DNA from: Chromatiaceae bacterium
Lineage (GTDB): Bacteria; Pseudomonadota; Gammaproteobacteria; Chromatiales; Chromatiaceae
Reading direction: 5' to 3'
Length of the DNA: 42,385 nt
Assembly (NCBI GenBank): GCA_013426805.1
Contig: JACDZG010000059.1
Coordinates: 1-42,385 of the forward strand
The notes beneath the pieces were generated by a model. That model saw only the letters and a program-made list of their open reading frames with translations, did no database searches and was not told the DNA's origin. The position numbers were made by a program, and so were the translations under genes. Shown one piece after another: positions 18,396 to 26,696 of the stretch. The stretch's first letter is position 1. Every line of letters starts with the position of its first letter.

Positions 18396-19058
18396 TCAAC
18401 GCGGCGGCATCCCTTGCTGCCGATGCTGGGTTTGGGCCGCGGTGAACTCCTGGGGATCGACCCGGCCGTCACTGTTGCTGTCGATGGCGCCGAAGGTCGG
18501 GGCATTGGCCAGGTTACGCATCGCATAGCCTTGTTGCGCCCGCTCCTGGATGCGCTTGCCCTTCGCCTCGTTGAACTCCTGTTCGGTGAGGCTACCGTCC
18601 GCGTTCAGGTCGAAGTCGGCGAAGGATGGCATGTTGCGGCCCATGCCGGGTCCCATTCCCATGCCGGGTCCACCCATCCCCATGCCGGGACCGGCACCAG
18701 GTCCAGGTCCCATGCCGCCGCCCGCCCCCGGCCCCATCCCGCGTCCCTGCATACGCACCTGCTGCGCCTGGGCGAACTCATCCGGCATGAGTTTGCCGTC
18801 GCCATTCAGATCGAACTCCGCAAAGGTCGGTGCATTGGCTGCCCCGCGCAGCGGGGCACCGGCCGCCGCCCGCGCGGCCATGCGTTGCGCGTGGGTCGTC
18901 TCGAACTCCTGCTGGGTGACGACGCCATTGCCGTCCTGATCGAACGCCGTGAACGGCATGGGGCCGCGTGGCGGCTGATTGGCCGTCTGTGCGTTCAGCA
19001 GCGGGGCCGCGGCTGCCAGAGTAAGGGTTAGAGTCAAGGTGCGGGTCAAGTACTTCAT
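18396..19058 (-). CDS. secreted EF-hand protein, four calcium-binding loops
   Basis: This 220-aa protein has a signal peptide (MKYLTRTLTLTLTLAAAAPLLNAQ). Four EF-hand loops are complete by sequence: FDQDGNGVVTQQEF, FDLNGDGKLMPDEF, FDLNADGSLTEQEF and IDSNSDGRVDPQEF. Between the second and third lies a linker of about 40 residues made almost wholly of Gly, Met and Pro. The Met-rich linker could bind soft metals such as copper, which is inference. It lies 104 bp upstream of the response regulator on the same strand, so calcium or metal handling may be linked to the two-component system. Confidence 0.85.
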   Translation of the reverse strand: MKYLTRTLTLTLTLAAAAPLLNAQTANQPPRGPMPFTAFDQDGNGVVTQQEFETTHAQRMAARAAAGAPLRGAANAPTFAEFDLNGDGKLMPDEFAQAQQVRMQGRGMGPGAGGGMGPGPGAGPGMGMGGPGMGMGPGMGRNMPSFADFDLNADGSLTEQEFNEAKGKRIQERAQQGYAMRNLANAPTFGAIDSNSDGRVDPQEFTAAQTQHRQQGMPPR

Positions 19059-19232
19059 AGTTCGCCTTCGTCAATCTCGTGGTGCATCGTCCGGCTGGCC
19101 GCTCGTGTCCGCTACGCGGACCGGGGCCACCCAAGGATTCAAACTCACACTATAGAACCATAACGCTGGGGCCGTCCGTCGCCGATCTGCCGACGGCAAG
19201 GCGCCGGCACCGGCACTCAGCGGACCAGCCGA

Positions 19233-20036
19233 TCAGTCGTCATCATCGTCCTGCTCCCCGGAGTCGTGGTTCTCCCGTGCATGTTTGTCCGCGTGATCGT
19301 CGCCTTCGCCGGCCTCCCGACCGTCCCGACGCCCGTCGGCATGCTCAGCGTCCTCGGCATCGCCGCCCCGGTGGCACTCGACGCAGTTCTCGTAGTCACG
19401 GATATCCTCCTCCAGATGTTTCTCGCGAATTCCGGAACGGGTGTGCTCATGACAACCGTAGCAGGTATAACGACTGTAGTCGTTGCCGACATGGCAGGTA
19501 TTACAGGCGGCCTCGTGGTCACCCGTGAGACTGAACAGGCTCGCGTGGTCGAAGGTCGCGGGGGTCCAGGCCGCTTGGGCATGGCACTGACCGCAGTTGC
19601 CGACGACGCCTTGATGCATGGTGTCCAGCGGGGCCTGATGACAGCCACTGCACTGATCGCGGCGGGCGACTTTCAGCAGTCCGTGGGAGAACCGGCCGAT
19701 GGGGTGAAAGACCTGCACGCCCTTGTGGTCGCTGTGACAGGCGACACAGTCTTGCTCGGTCAAGTCCTGATGGAACGCGGGAAACTTCCGCTCGTTGGCG
19801 ATCGACAGACCCTTGGTGGTCACCAGACCGATCTCAGTCGGCTGGTGGCACTTGACACACTGACTGGGCGTGCTGCCGATGAAGGGCTGATGGCAAGCAA
19901 AGCAGTCCGTCGCAAAGGCCCGGTGGGCCGGCATGACCTGACCGGGCGCGACCATGTGCTCAGGCCAAACCACCGCAATCAGCAACAGGACCACCAGATT
20001 GGCGGCAACCAGAAAGAAGACGGCCCGCTTATTCAT
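19233..20036 (-). CDS. membrane-anchored octahaem cytochrome c
   Basis: This is a 267-aa protein. An N-terminal signal anchor (about residues 5-25) is followed by eight CxxCH haem sites: CFACH, CVKCH, CVACH, CSGCH, CGQCH, CNTCH, CYGCH and CVECH. Many extra histidines could act as distal ligands. The last 45 residues are an Asp/Glu/His-rich, disordered tail ending in five Asp. The start ATG overlaps the stop of the b-type protein gene by 4 bp (ATGA); a second ATG two codons upstream is possible. The coupling suggests a complex in which the b-type protein passes electrons to periplasmic c haems. Confidence 0.88.
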   Translation of the reverse strand: MNKRAVFFLVAANLVVLLLIAVVWPEHMVAPGQVMPAHRAFATDCFACHQPFIGSTPSQCVKCHQPTEIGLVTTKGLSIANERKFPAFHQDLTEQDCVACHSDHKGVQVFHPIGRFSHGLLKVARRDQCSGCHQAPLDTMHQGVVGNCGQCHAQAAWTPATFDHASLFSLTGDHEAACNTCHVGNDYSRYTCYGCHEHTRSGIREKHLEEDIRDYENCVECHRGGDAEDAEHADGRRDGREAGEGDDHADKHARENHDSGEQDDDDD

Positions 20037-20611
20037 TGCCATTGCCAGAAAAGAAAGATGCTGAGAATGTGCGCAAGCCCCAAGACGCCGAAGGCCAGCG
20101 TGATGGGGAAATGCACCGTCCGCCATTGCTTCATGACGTCCACCGTCACCGCATCCCAAAAGACTTCCCGGTCAACCTCGGCCGCGCTATCCCCGTGCCG
20201 GGTGTGGAACTCCCGTTTTTCGCTCAATTGGCGGCGTGAGCGGCCGAGCAGAAACTGTCCGGTCATTCCGCTGGCCAGGGTGACCAGCATGGCCAGCAGC
20301 GCCAACCAGGGCAGGATCGCGTAGACATGGACACCGGCGTGGACCAGGATCATCAACGCCCCCACCCAGGTCAAGACCTCGTGCAGTTGCAGCAGCGTCT
20401 TCGGGTTACCGGAGTGGATCAGCTTGCGCTTGCGCATGGAATAGAAAAACGACAGCAGGATCAGGATGGTTCCGGGGATGCCCAGATAACGGCCGATCCA
20501 ATAGAGGCCGTACGCGTGCAATAAGGCATCGGTGATCGCGGTCGCGACGATCAGCGACCCGAACATCAGAACGAACGGCAGGACTTCCTTACGAAGAATG
20601 GAACGATTCAT
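20033..20611 (-). CDS. b-type cytochrome-like integral membrane protein
   Basis: This 192-aa protein has about five hydrophobic segments (roughly 8-30, 40-57, 77-95, 98-120 and 170-190). Histidines placed to ligate haem within or beside helices occur in ALLHAYG, LLQLHEVLTW, ILVHAGVHVY and LGLAHILS. This resembles small cytochrome b561/ferric-reductase-like proteins but matches no family I can name. The ATG at 20611 follows the reductase stop by 8 bp; a longer frame from 20671 would overlap it heavily. Its position between a flavin reductase and an octahaem cytochrome suggests it carries electrons across the membrane. Confidence 0.72.
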   Translation of the reverse strand: MNRSILRKEVLPFVLMFGSLIVATAITDALLHAYGLYWIGRYLGIPGTILILLSFFYSMRKRKLIHSGNPKTLLQLHEVLTWVGALMILVHAGVHVYAILPWLALLAMLVTLASGMTGQFLLGRSRRQLSEKREFHTRHGDSAAEVDREVFWDAVTVDVMKQWRTVHFPITLAFGVLGLAHILSIFLFWQWQ

Positions 20612-20619
20612 CTTGGACT

Positions 20620-21924
20620 CTATAAAGCCAGGGTTAGATCGGTCTTCGGGGTCGAAATGCAGAGCAGACAATGGCCTGGCTTGAGATCCGCATCCGGCTG
20701 CTGCCGATACTCCACCTCACCGGCCTCGATCCGCGTCTCACAGGTGCCGCAACTGCCGGCCCGACAACCCGAATCGACGGGAATGCCCTGGCTTTCGGCG
20801 AAGTCCAGCAGCGAGCCGGCGCAACCGTCCCAGACGACGGTCTTTCCGGAGCCGCTGAAGCGCACGGCGACCGGGTTGATCACCACCACCGTATTCGGCA
20901 CCTGACGCTGGTTCAAAGATGCCGGTCCGAACGATTCGTAGTGGATGTCCTCCGACGCCACGCCCTGAACCTGAAGGGCGGGCACCAGGGACTCCATCAT
21001 CGCCGGTGGGCCGCAGACATAAAATTCATGGCGGCCAAACCGCAGGGTCCGCCGCAGCAACTCGAGGTTGACGAAGCCCTGATGCTGATAATCCGTCCCC
21101 AAGCGATCGTCAGGCCGGGGCTCCGAATAGCACACCTGGAGATGAACATTCGGGTGGGCCTGGCTCAGCCCTTCCAGATGTTCCTTCATGATGTGCTCGG
21201 CGCCATTGCGAACGCCATAGAACAGCCAGATCGCGCGCGGATCGGCCCGATGGGTCAAGGTGCTCAGGATGCAGAGCAGCGGCGTAATGCCAATTCCGCC
21301 GCCGATCAGCACGATCGGAACAGCACCGTCCTCGGTCAGAGAAAAGTGACCGGCCGGGGCGCGCGCCCAGAGCGTGGCGCCTTCCTGGAGTTGGTCATGA
21401 AGGTAGTTCGAAATGACGCCCGGCGGCAGATCCGACCGACCCGAGGGCGACGGGACCCGCTTGACCGAGATGCGGTAGTAATCAGTGCGCGGCCGATCCG
21501 ACAATGAATAGCACCGCACCAGGGTCTTAGGCGAACCGCCGGCCGGGTCAGGCACGTCGAGCCGGAAGGTGAGATACTGACCGGGCCGATAAGGCGGCAG
21601 AGTCCCACCATCACCATCGGTGGGGACCAGGTAGAAAGAACAAACGGCCCCGCCTTCGTCCTCGACGACGCGCCGGTCGATCCGGAACTCCCGATAGCCG
21701 GACCAAGCCGCAGGGGACACACCCGCCGCAACCAACGCAGGTTCAGCGTCAGGGATCTGCCTGGACAAAGCCAGAGCCGGCCTGACCTCAGCTCCCGCCG
21801 CCCCGCCTGACAGATTCAGTTGCTGAAGTCTGGTGCGCCGGCGCTGCCACCCGAACAGGCCGACGGCCGCCACCTGGGCCAGGATGGCCATGGTGATGAG
21901 CAGTACCAGCGTTGCGTTTGACAT
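20620..21924 (-). CDS. membrane-anchored FAD/NAD(P)H oxidoreductase with C-terminal 2Fe-2S ferredoxin
   Basis: This is a 434-aa protein. One N-terminal membrane helix (about 5-25) precedes a ferredoxin-reductase FAD domain with the RCYSLSD flavin-binding motif. An NAD(P) domain follows, with GGGIGITPLL, and FYVCGPPAMM near its end. A C-terminal plant-type ferredoxin domain has CRAGSCGTC plus a final Cys (HCLLC) for the 2Fe-2S cluster. This order matches the NqrF/Hmp/vanillate-reductase class. It heads a three-gene unit and would deliver electrons from cytoplasmic NAD(P)H to the b-type partner. A GGGA ribosome site lies about ten bases upstream. Confidence 0.87.
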   Translation of the reverse strand: MSNATLVLLITMAILAQVAAVGLFGWQRRRTRLQQLNLSGGAAGAEVRPALALSRQIPDAEPALVAAGVSPAAWSGYREFRIDRRVVEDEGGAVCSFYLVPTDGDGGTLPPYRPGQYLTFRLDVPDPAGGSPKTLVRCYSLSDRPRTDYYRISVKRVPSPSGRSDLPPGVISNYLHDQLQEGATLWARAPAGHFSLTEDGAVPIVLIGGGIGITPLLCILSTLTHRADPRAIWLFYGVRNGAEHIMKEHLEGLSQAHPNVHLQVCYSEPRPDDRLGTDYQHQGFVNLELLRRTLRFGRHEFYVCGPPAMMESLVPALQVQGVASEDIHYESFGPASLNQRQVPNTVVVINPVAVRFSGSGKTVVWDGCAGSLLDFAESQGIPVDSGCRAGSCGTCETRIEAGEVEYRQQPDADLKPGHCLLCISTPKTDLTLAL

Positions 21925-22225
21925 GATGCGTATCCCGCGAGACCTGCGCCCCGCTTAATCCTCTCGGCAATCGACAGCGGCCGTGACCGCAGCCAGTCGG
22001 CAGCGCGGCACGCGCCGACACAAGGCCGCTTAGAAGGTCAGGCGGCCAGGTCGGGAGCCGGCGCAACTGATCGCGACCGGATGCCAGGCTAGCAGAGGAC
22101 GCCTGATTGCGGCCTGTGCGGGGTTGTCAGCGAATCATCAGGTACGAGACGACAACGGCCTGATCAAGTCCGTGCGGTAGCGCACGCAGAAGTGCAGTGA
22201 ACACGGGGGGACATCGGGGACGCGG
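21925..22225. other. 301-bp intergenic gap
   Basis: This gap separates the reductase start from the Uma2 stop. I see no gene, clear promoter, repeat or T-tailed hairpin in it. It must hold the promoter of the reductase unit, but no good -35/-10 pair stands out. Confidence 0.4.
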
Positions 22226-22777
22226 CTATCCGTCCGCGAGCAGCTCGGCCAGGTCGAGCTCGATGGCCTCGAAAGGCGGGATGCGGGCGCGGTCCCGGTC
22301 CTTCAGGGTCGCGATCACGCGCCAGTCCCCGTCGTCCAGTGCATAGGCCACCAGCGTCCGCTCCTCCGGCCAGATCAACCAATAAAAGGGCACCCGGTGG
22401 CGCTTGAGCAGCAGCGGCAGGTACCGTGTGTCCTTCGTCTCGTGACCGGGGGAGACGATCTCGCAGACCCAGTCCGGCGGCAGTTCGATCACCCCATCCG
22501 GCAACCGCGGCAACCGCTCCCGACGCCAGCCGGCCAAGTCATGGGACGGACAGTCGTGGACCTCATAGGCAACGCTGACCTCGGTCGCGAACCACCAACC
22601 GCCGCCGGGGCCGGCACCGCGGACGAGCGGGTGCAACTCACCGCGCAGGTTACCCTGGGCGGCGGCATGGGCGAACCGCGCCATCGGCCGACGCACGATT
22701 TCGCCGCCGATCAGCTCGACCCGTTCGTCGGGCGACAGAAGCAGGTCATCGAGGGTCTTGAGTTTCAGCGCCTCCAC
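22226..22777 (-). CDS. Uma2-family (DUF820) endonuclease-like protein
   Basis: This 183-aa protein has the Uma2 restriction-endonuclease fold pattern: MSPDER-like opening, VELIGGEIV (20s), a central WVCEIVSPGHETKDTRYLPL segment (split: residues about 102-121) with the acidic and EIVSP residues of the active site, then the FYWLIWPEERTLVAY strand. The GTG start at 22777 is set by a strong AGGAGGT site six bases upstream. Uma2 proteins are abundant in bacteria that carry many mobile or conflict genes, and the function is unproven. It is 255 bp downstream of the lectin-fold gene on the same strand. Confidence 0.82.
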   Translation of the reverse strand: MEALKLKTLDDLLLSPDERVELIGGEIVRRPMARFAHAAAQGNLRGELHPLVRGAGPGGGWWFATEVSVAYEVHDCPSHDLAGWRRERLPRLPDGVIELPPDWVCEIVSPGHETKDTRYLPLLLKRHRVPFYWLIWPEERTLVAYALDDGDWRVIATLKDRDRARIPPFEAIELDLAELLADG

Positions 22778-23032
22778 CGCTCACCTCCTTCCACGGCCGA
22801 TACTGTTGCAAATCAATTTTTTACGAATTCCACTCGCGCCGCACTGGAGGATGTTATCAACTCCCGACGCAGCCACCGACGGAGCGACGCCGGGGATCGG
22901 GATCTGACCGCCGGGCATTCCGCGGCCCCGCTACGCACCGCGCGCCTGGCACGACCCGGCCTGATCCGCTACCGCGGGCCGGGTCCTGCCGGGCGCGCGG
23001 TGCTCCGCTCCCTCCTGACCTGCCGGCCGGGC

Positions 23033-26000
23033 TCACGCCTCCTGAACTCGGGCGCAACGGAAACCCAGGTAGATATTACGGTCGCCGGGCGCGCCCCTGC
23101 CGCGGGAGGCGCAACGGCAGTCGCGCGCGCGGGAGACCCAGGAACCGCCGCGGGCCACCCGGTTCGCGCCGGTCTCCAGCGAACCGATTGGGTCGATCGC
23201 CGGCTGCGCCGCGTAGTCACGCATCCTATCCGCGCACCACTCCCACACATTGCCAAGCATATCGTAAAGGCCCCAGGCATTGGGCTGCTTGGTCTTGACT
23301 CGGCGCGTTCCGGCCCGCTTGGTCTCGTACTGCATCTCCTTCCAGGAATCGCCGGTCGTTGGGTGGGCCTCATCAAGGTCGTAATCGACCCCGCTGTTGC
23401 CGCCATACCAGGCGATGGGGTCCAGCGCTGAGGCATTGCGCTCGCCCTGGATCTCGATCGGACCGCTGTACAGTGCCGTCGCGGTCCCGGCCCGACAGGC
23501 GTGTTCCCACTGGGCCTCGGTAGGGAGCACCAGAGCGAGCCCGGGGACCCATCCGTTGAGCCGTTCCAGGAACCCCTGTGTGTCCGTCCAGCTCACTTTC
23601 TCGACCGGCCGATCCGGATGCTTGAACCGGCTGGGGTTCTCGCCCATGACCGCCTCCCAGAGCGCCTGGGTGCAGGGGGTATCGAAGAGCCAGAAGCCCT
23701 GAGCGATGGTTACCGGGTGTTGCGAGCCTTCAGCCGACCGGCGTCCGGGCTCATCCGGCGGTGAACCCATGAGGAAGCGGCCCGGCGGGCACCAGCGCAG
23801 ACGCTGGATGACCGGCTCAGGGCTCGCGTTACCCTCAGGTGCCACCGCGATCTCGGCCCACAGGCCATAGCGGTCGCGGCCCATGGCGCCGGCCCAGTCC
23901 GGCCGGGGGATCCGGCGCAGCGTCAGCCGCTCGCGATCGGTGAGGATCTCGATGCGCGGGACCCGCGGCAGCGCCACCGCGGCGGTGCCGTGCTGGTCGA
24001 GGCGCAGCACGACCGGCCCCGGCACCGCCTCACCCGCGGGGGTTGCCGATTCTGCTGCCGCCCGGCCCCCTCCGCTGCGCGGGCCGGGCGACAGCAGGCT
24101 CGCACGCTCCGCTGCCGGCCTGCATGACTTGCCTGGCTCACTGACCTGAACTCGGGCGCAACGGAAGCCAAGGTAATCGTCACGGTCAGCGGGCGCGTAC
24201 CTGCTGCGGACGGCGCAACGGCAGTCGCGCGCGTCGGAGCTCCAGGAACCGCCGCGGACCACCCGGGCCGCGCCAGCGTCGGTGGACGCCCAGACCGAGC
24301 CGTCTGCCGGCGCACCCTGGTAGTCGGGATGCCACGGGTCGGCGACCCACTCCTGCACATTGCCAAGCATGTCGTACAGACCCCAGGCGTTCGGCTGTTT
24401 CCGGGCAACCGGATGGGTTCCGGACCTGGGATGAGGATACTGCTGCTCGGGCCACGCGGACGAGTCGTACCCGTTCGCCAGCTCAAGACCGACCCCGCTA
24501 TTGCCGCCATACCAGGCGATGGGGTCCAGCGCTGGGGCATTGTTTGCCCCCAGGATCGCGATCGGTCCCGCATACAGGGCCGTCTCAGTCCCGGCTCGGC
24601 AGGCATGTTCCCATTGGGCCTCGCTCGGCAGCGCCAGCTCGAGCCCGGGCACCAGGGCGTTGAGCCGCGCGAGAAACCGCTGCACATCCTTCCAACTCAC
24701 CTGCTCGACTGGCCGATCCGGGCTCTTGAACCGGCTCGGATTCTCGCCCATCACCGCCGCCCAGAGCGCCTGGGTGCAAGGCGTGTCGAATAACCAATAG
24801 CCGTCGGCAATGGTCACCTGGCGGCGCGGGCCTCCGTCGTCCCGGCGTCCCGGCTCGTCCGGCGGCGAGCCCATCCGACAGCGCCCGGGAGCGATCCAAC
24901 GCAGGCGCTGGGTGACCCGGCCCCCGTCCGCGGCCGGGACGCCGAACGCGCTCCAGGCGCCATAAGTGTCCCAACCCCAGTCGGCGGCCCACGGCGGCGG
25001 CTCTGCGCCTTCCCAGAACGCCGCACGGGCATCATCCAGCCGGATCACCCCGTTGACACTCTCTATCTGCGCCAGGAATCCGGGGTGTCCATCCGCTGCT
25101 TGGCCGTAGCGCGCGCAGAGGGTTGCGCCGCGCTGAAAGAGCGTCACCCGCCGCGCCGGTTGGTCACCCGGCGGCAGGCGCTCCGGACGCAACCCGGGGG
25201 GCGGCTGTTGCTGGGCATCACGGCGCAGGATCTCGGCCCAGATCGCGTAGAAGAAGTCGCCCAGTTCGGGATCATCGAGATAGTCGCCCTGCAGCCACGG
25301 CGCGGCATCGCGAAACCAGGGCAGTGCCCCGGGCACCGGTGATGCACCGCGAACCCCCGCGGCCTGGCGACCGAGCGCGGCGATGAACGCGCGCGAGTCC
25401 CGGACATCGGACGCGCCGGCCAGGCGCGCGCGCTCGGCGGGGGCCAGGGCCTGGAGTTCCGCCAGCCAGATCTCGGAGGGGAGTCCGGCCCGCCAGTCAC
25501 GCTGGAGCGCCAGCGCTTGCCTGCGGATAGACTCTGGTTCGGCGAGGAAGGCCCGGCGGCGGCCCGGCGCGGCGTCCGGGGACAGGGTGGCGGCGACCAC
25601 GGAACGCCCGATGACGGTGCGGTCCTGCCAGACCTCGGACTCGGCCCCGGCGTCCGCGCCGATCAGCAGCCGCAGCCCGCGCAGCAGTCCGGGCTCCAGC
25701 CGCAGGGTGTTCCCGGCCAGGGCCAGGAGACGCTGGACGACGGCCGCGCGGGCGGTCGGGTCGCGCCGCGGCGGCAGGCGCTCCCAGCGCAGGAGGTGCC
25801 ACGCCTGTTCCAGCGCCTCCGGGCAGCAGGGGGCGGGGGTCAGCGCCAAGGTCCGGCAGCGCTCTGCCCGCAGGCGCCGGCCGAGCGCGAGCCAGCGGCG
25901 CCGCTGCGCCCCGCCGCCGCGCAGCAGGCAGCCCAGATCGCCGAGCACCACCACCAGGCTGCCCGGGGGCGGCAGCCGATAGGGATGGCGCCGCCGGGCG

Positions 26001-26677
26001 GCCGCGGCCCAGACCGGCGCGCGCAGTCCCTCGAACCAGAGCGCGTGTTCAAGGGTATGGCGCGGAAAGAGCCGCGCGAGTTGGTGCCTGACCCGTTCCT
26101 GGTCGTCCCAATAGGGTGCCAGATGGTCGCTGCGATCCTCGATGAGGTGCAGCGACAGACCCCAACGGGGGCGCCGCCGCCGCGGCAGGCGCGACAGGCT
26201 CTCGCCGCGACCCATCCGCCGCACGATGTCCGGCAGGTCGAGCGTCCGGGTCTCGGCGGGCGCGGCCATGATCCGGCGCAGTTGGGGCAAGAGCACAGGC
26301 CACTGCGCCAAGGGGGGCGCGTGCGCCAGGTCCTTGGGGCGAGCCGACCAGTCGGGCAGGGTCACCGGGCCGTCGGGGAGACTGGTGGGCGGCGCCGCGG
26401 ACTGACCGCGCAGGGCGGTGGCCAGCCAGAATTGGGCGGGGAGCGGGGGATGCGGGGCGATCTCGGGCGGCCCGGCTGTCGGGAGGACCGCGAACCAGGA
26501 ACCCGGCGGCGACGCGAGCGAGGCGACGACGGGCTCCACGGAGCGGTCCGGGCGCTCGTACCCGAGACACCGCGCGACCGCCGCGAGCAGAGCGTCGTCG
26601 CCGTGCATCAGCGCCCGCACCAGATCGGCCCGGCCACAGATGGCGTTGGGGTGCGGCGGCTGGTTCCGATCGCTCAT
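23033..26677 (-). CDS. vWA-like / tandem FGE-sulfatase (C-type-lectin fold) fusion protein
   Basis: This 1214-aa protein starts at ATG 26677, 19 bp after the MoxR gene. Residues 1-340 form a divergent region with a strand SLHLIEDRSDH (about 175-185) and LVVVLGDLGCL (241-251). This resembles the degenerate vWA-like domain of SAV_2336-type proteins; that assignment is tentative. Two formylglycine-generating-enzyme-like domains follow at about 592-845 and 958-1212, each with MGSPPDEPGRR, PCTQALW, QWEHACRAGT, AWGLYDMLGNV and a terminal RGGSW...GFRCAR. They are about 60% identical. The copper-binding Cys pair of true FGE enzymes is absent, suggesting ligand-binding rather than catalytic domains. 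It is probably the sensor of the conflict locus. Confidence 0.8.
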   Translation of the reverse strand: MSDRNQPPHPNAICGRADLVRALMHGDDALLAAVARCLGYERPDRSVEPVVASLASPPGSWFAVLPTAGPPEIAPHPPLPAQFWLATALRGQSAAPPTSLPDGPVTLPDWSARPKDLAHAPPLAQWPVLLPQLRRIMAAPAETRTLDLPDIVRRMGRGESLSRLPRRRRPRWGLSLHLIEDRSDHLAPYWDDQERVRHQLARLFPRHTLEHALWFEGLRAPVWAAAARRRHPYRLPPPGSLVVVLGDLGCLLRGGGAQRRRWLALGRRLRAERCRTLALTPAPCCPEALEQAWHLLRWERLPPRRDPTARAAVVQRLLALAGNTLRLEPGLLRGLRLLIGADAGAESEVWQDRTVIGRSVVAATLSPDAAPGRRRAFLAEPESIRRQALALQRDWRAGLPSEIWLAELQALAPAERARLAGASDVRDSRAFIAALGRQAAGVRGASPVPGALPWFRDAAPWLQGDYLDDPELGDFFYAIWAEILRRDAQQQPPPGLRPERLPPGDQPARRVTLFQRGATLCARYGQAADGHPGFLAQIESVNGVIRLDDARAAFWEGAEPPPWAADWGWDTYGAWSAFGVPAADGGRVTQRLRWIAPGRCRMGSPPDEPGRRDDGGPRRQVTIADGYWLFDTPCTQALWAAVMGENPSRFKSPDRPVEQVSWKDVQRFLARLNALVPGLELALPSEAQWEHACRAGTETALYAGPIAILGANNAPALDPIAWYGGNSGVGLELANGYDSSAWPEQQYPHPRSGTHPVARKQPNAWGLYDMLGNVQEWVADPWHPDYQGAPADGSVWASTDAGAARVVRGGSWSSDARDCRCAVRSRYAPADRDDYLGFRCARVQVSEPGKSCRPAAERASLLSPGPRSGGGRAAAESATPAGEAVPGPVVLRLDQHGTAAVALPRVPRIEILTDRERLTLRRIPRPDWAGAMGRDRYGLWAEIAVAPEGNASPEPVIQRLRWCPPGRFLMGSPPDEPGRRSAEGSQHPVTIAQGFWLFDTPCTQALWEAVMGENPSRFKHPDRPVEKVSWTDTQGFLERLNGWVPGLALVLPTEAQWEHACRAGTATALYSGPIEIQGERNASALDPIAWYGGNSGVDYDLDEAHPTTGDSWKEMQYETKRAGTRRVKTKQPNAWGLYDMLGNVWEWCADRMRDYAAQPAIDPIGSLETGANRVARGGSWVSRARDCRCASRGRGAPGDRNIYLGFRCARVQEA
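23042..23161 (-). repeat. putative DGR variable region, copy 2 (C-terminal domain)
   Basis: These 120 bp encode residues 1173-1212 and align without gaps to 24146-24265, with 101 of 120 bases identical. Invariant blocks (RGGSW, ARDCRCA, GFRCARVQ) alternate with changed codons. Five of the nine changed codons are NNC in both copies with only positions 1 and 2 altered. See the matching entry and the finding. Confidence 0.5.
24146..24265 (-). repeat. putative DGR variable region, copy 1 (first lectin-fold domain)
   Basis: These 120 bp encode residues 805-844. Compared with 23042-23161, codons differ at residues 807, 813, 815, 823, 825, 827, 830, 833 and 834. Pairs such as AGC/GTC, GAC/CGC, GTC/TCC, AGC/GGC and TAC/GGC keep the third base. 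Only two codons differ silently. The positions match variable sites of C-type-lectin-fold DGR target proteins, whose template usually has AAC there. Confidence 0.5.
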
Positions 26678-26696
26678 GGCAGCGGCGCGGATCGGG

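Noticed and set aside
22226-22777. Uma2 protein as a fifth member of the conflict operon
   Set aside because: The 255-bp gap and its own strong ribosome site suggest separate expression, and Uma2 genes are scattered widely.
22778-23032. Search for a DGR template repeat or reverse transcriptase next to the lectin-fold gene
   Set aside because: The gap has no sequence resembling the 120-bp regions, and no reverse transcriptase motif (YxDD type) appears in any reading frame I examined in the window.
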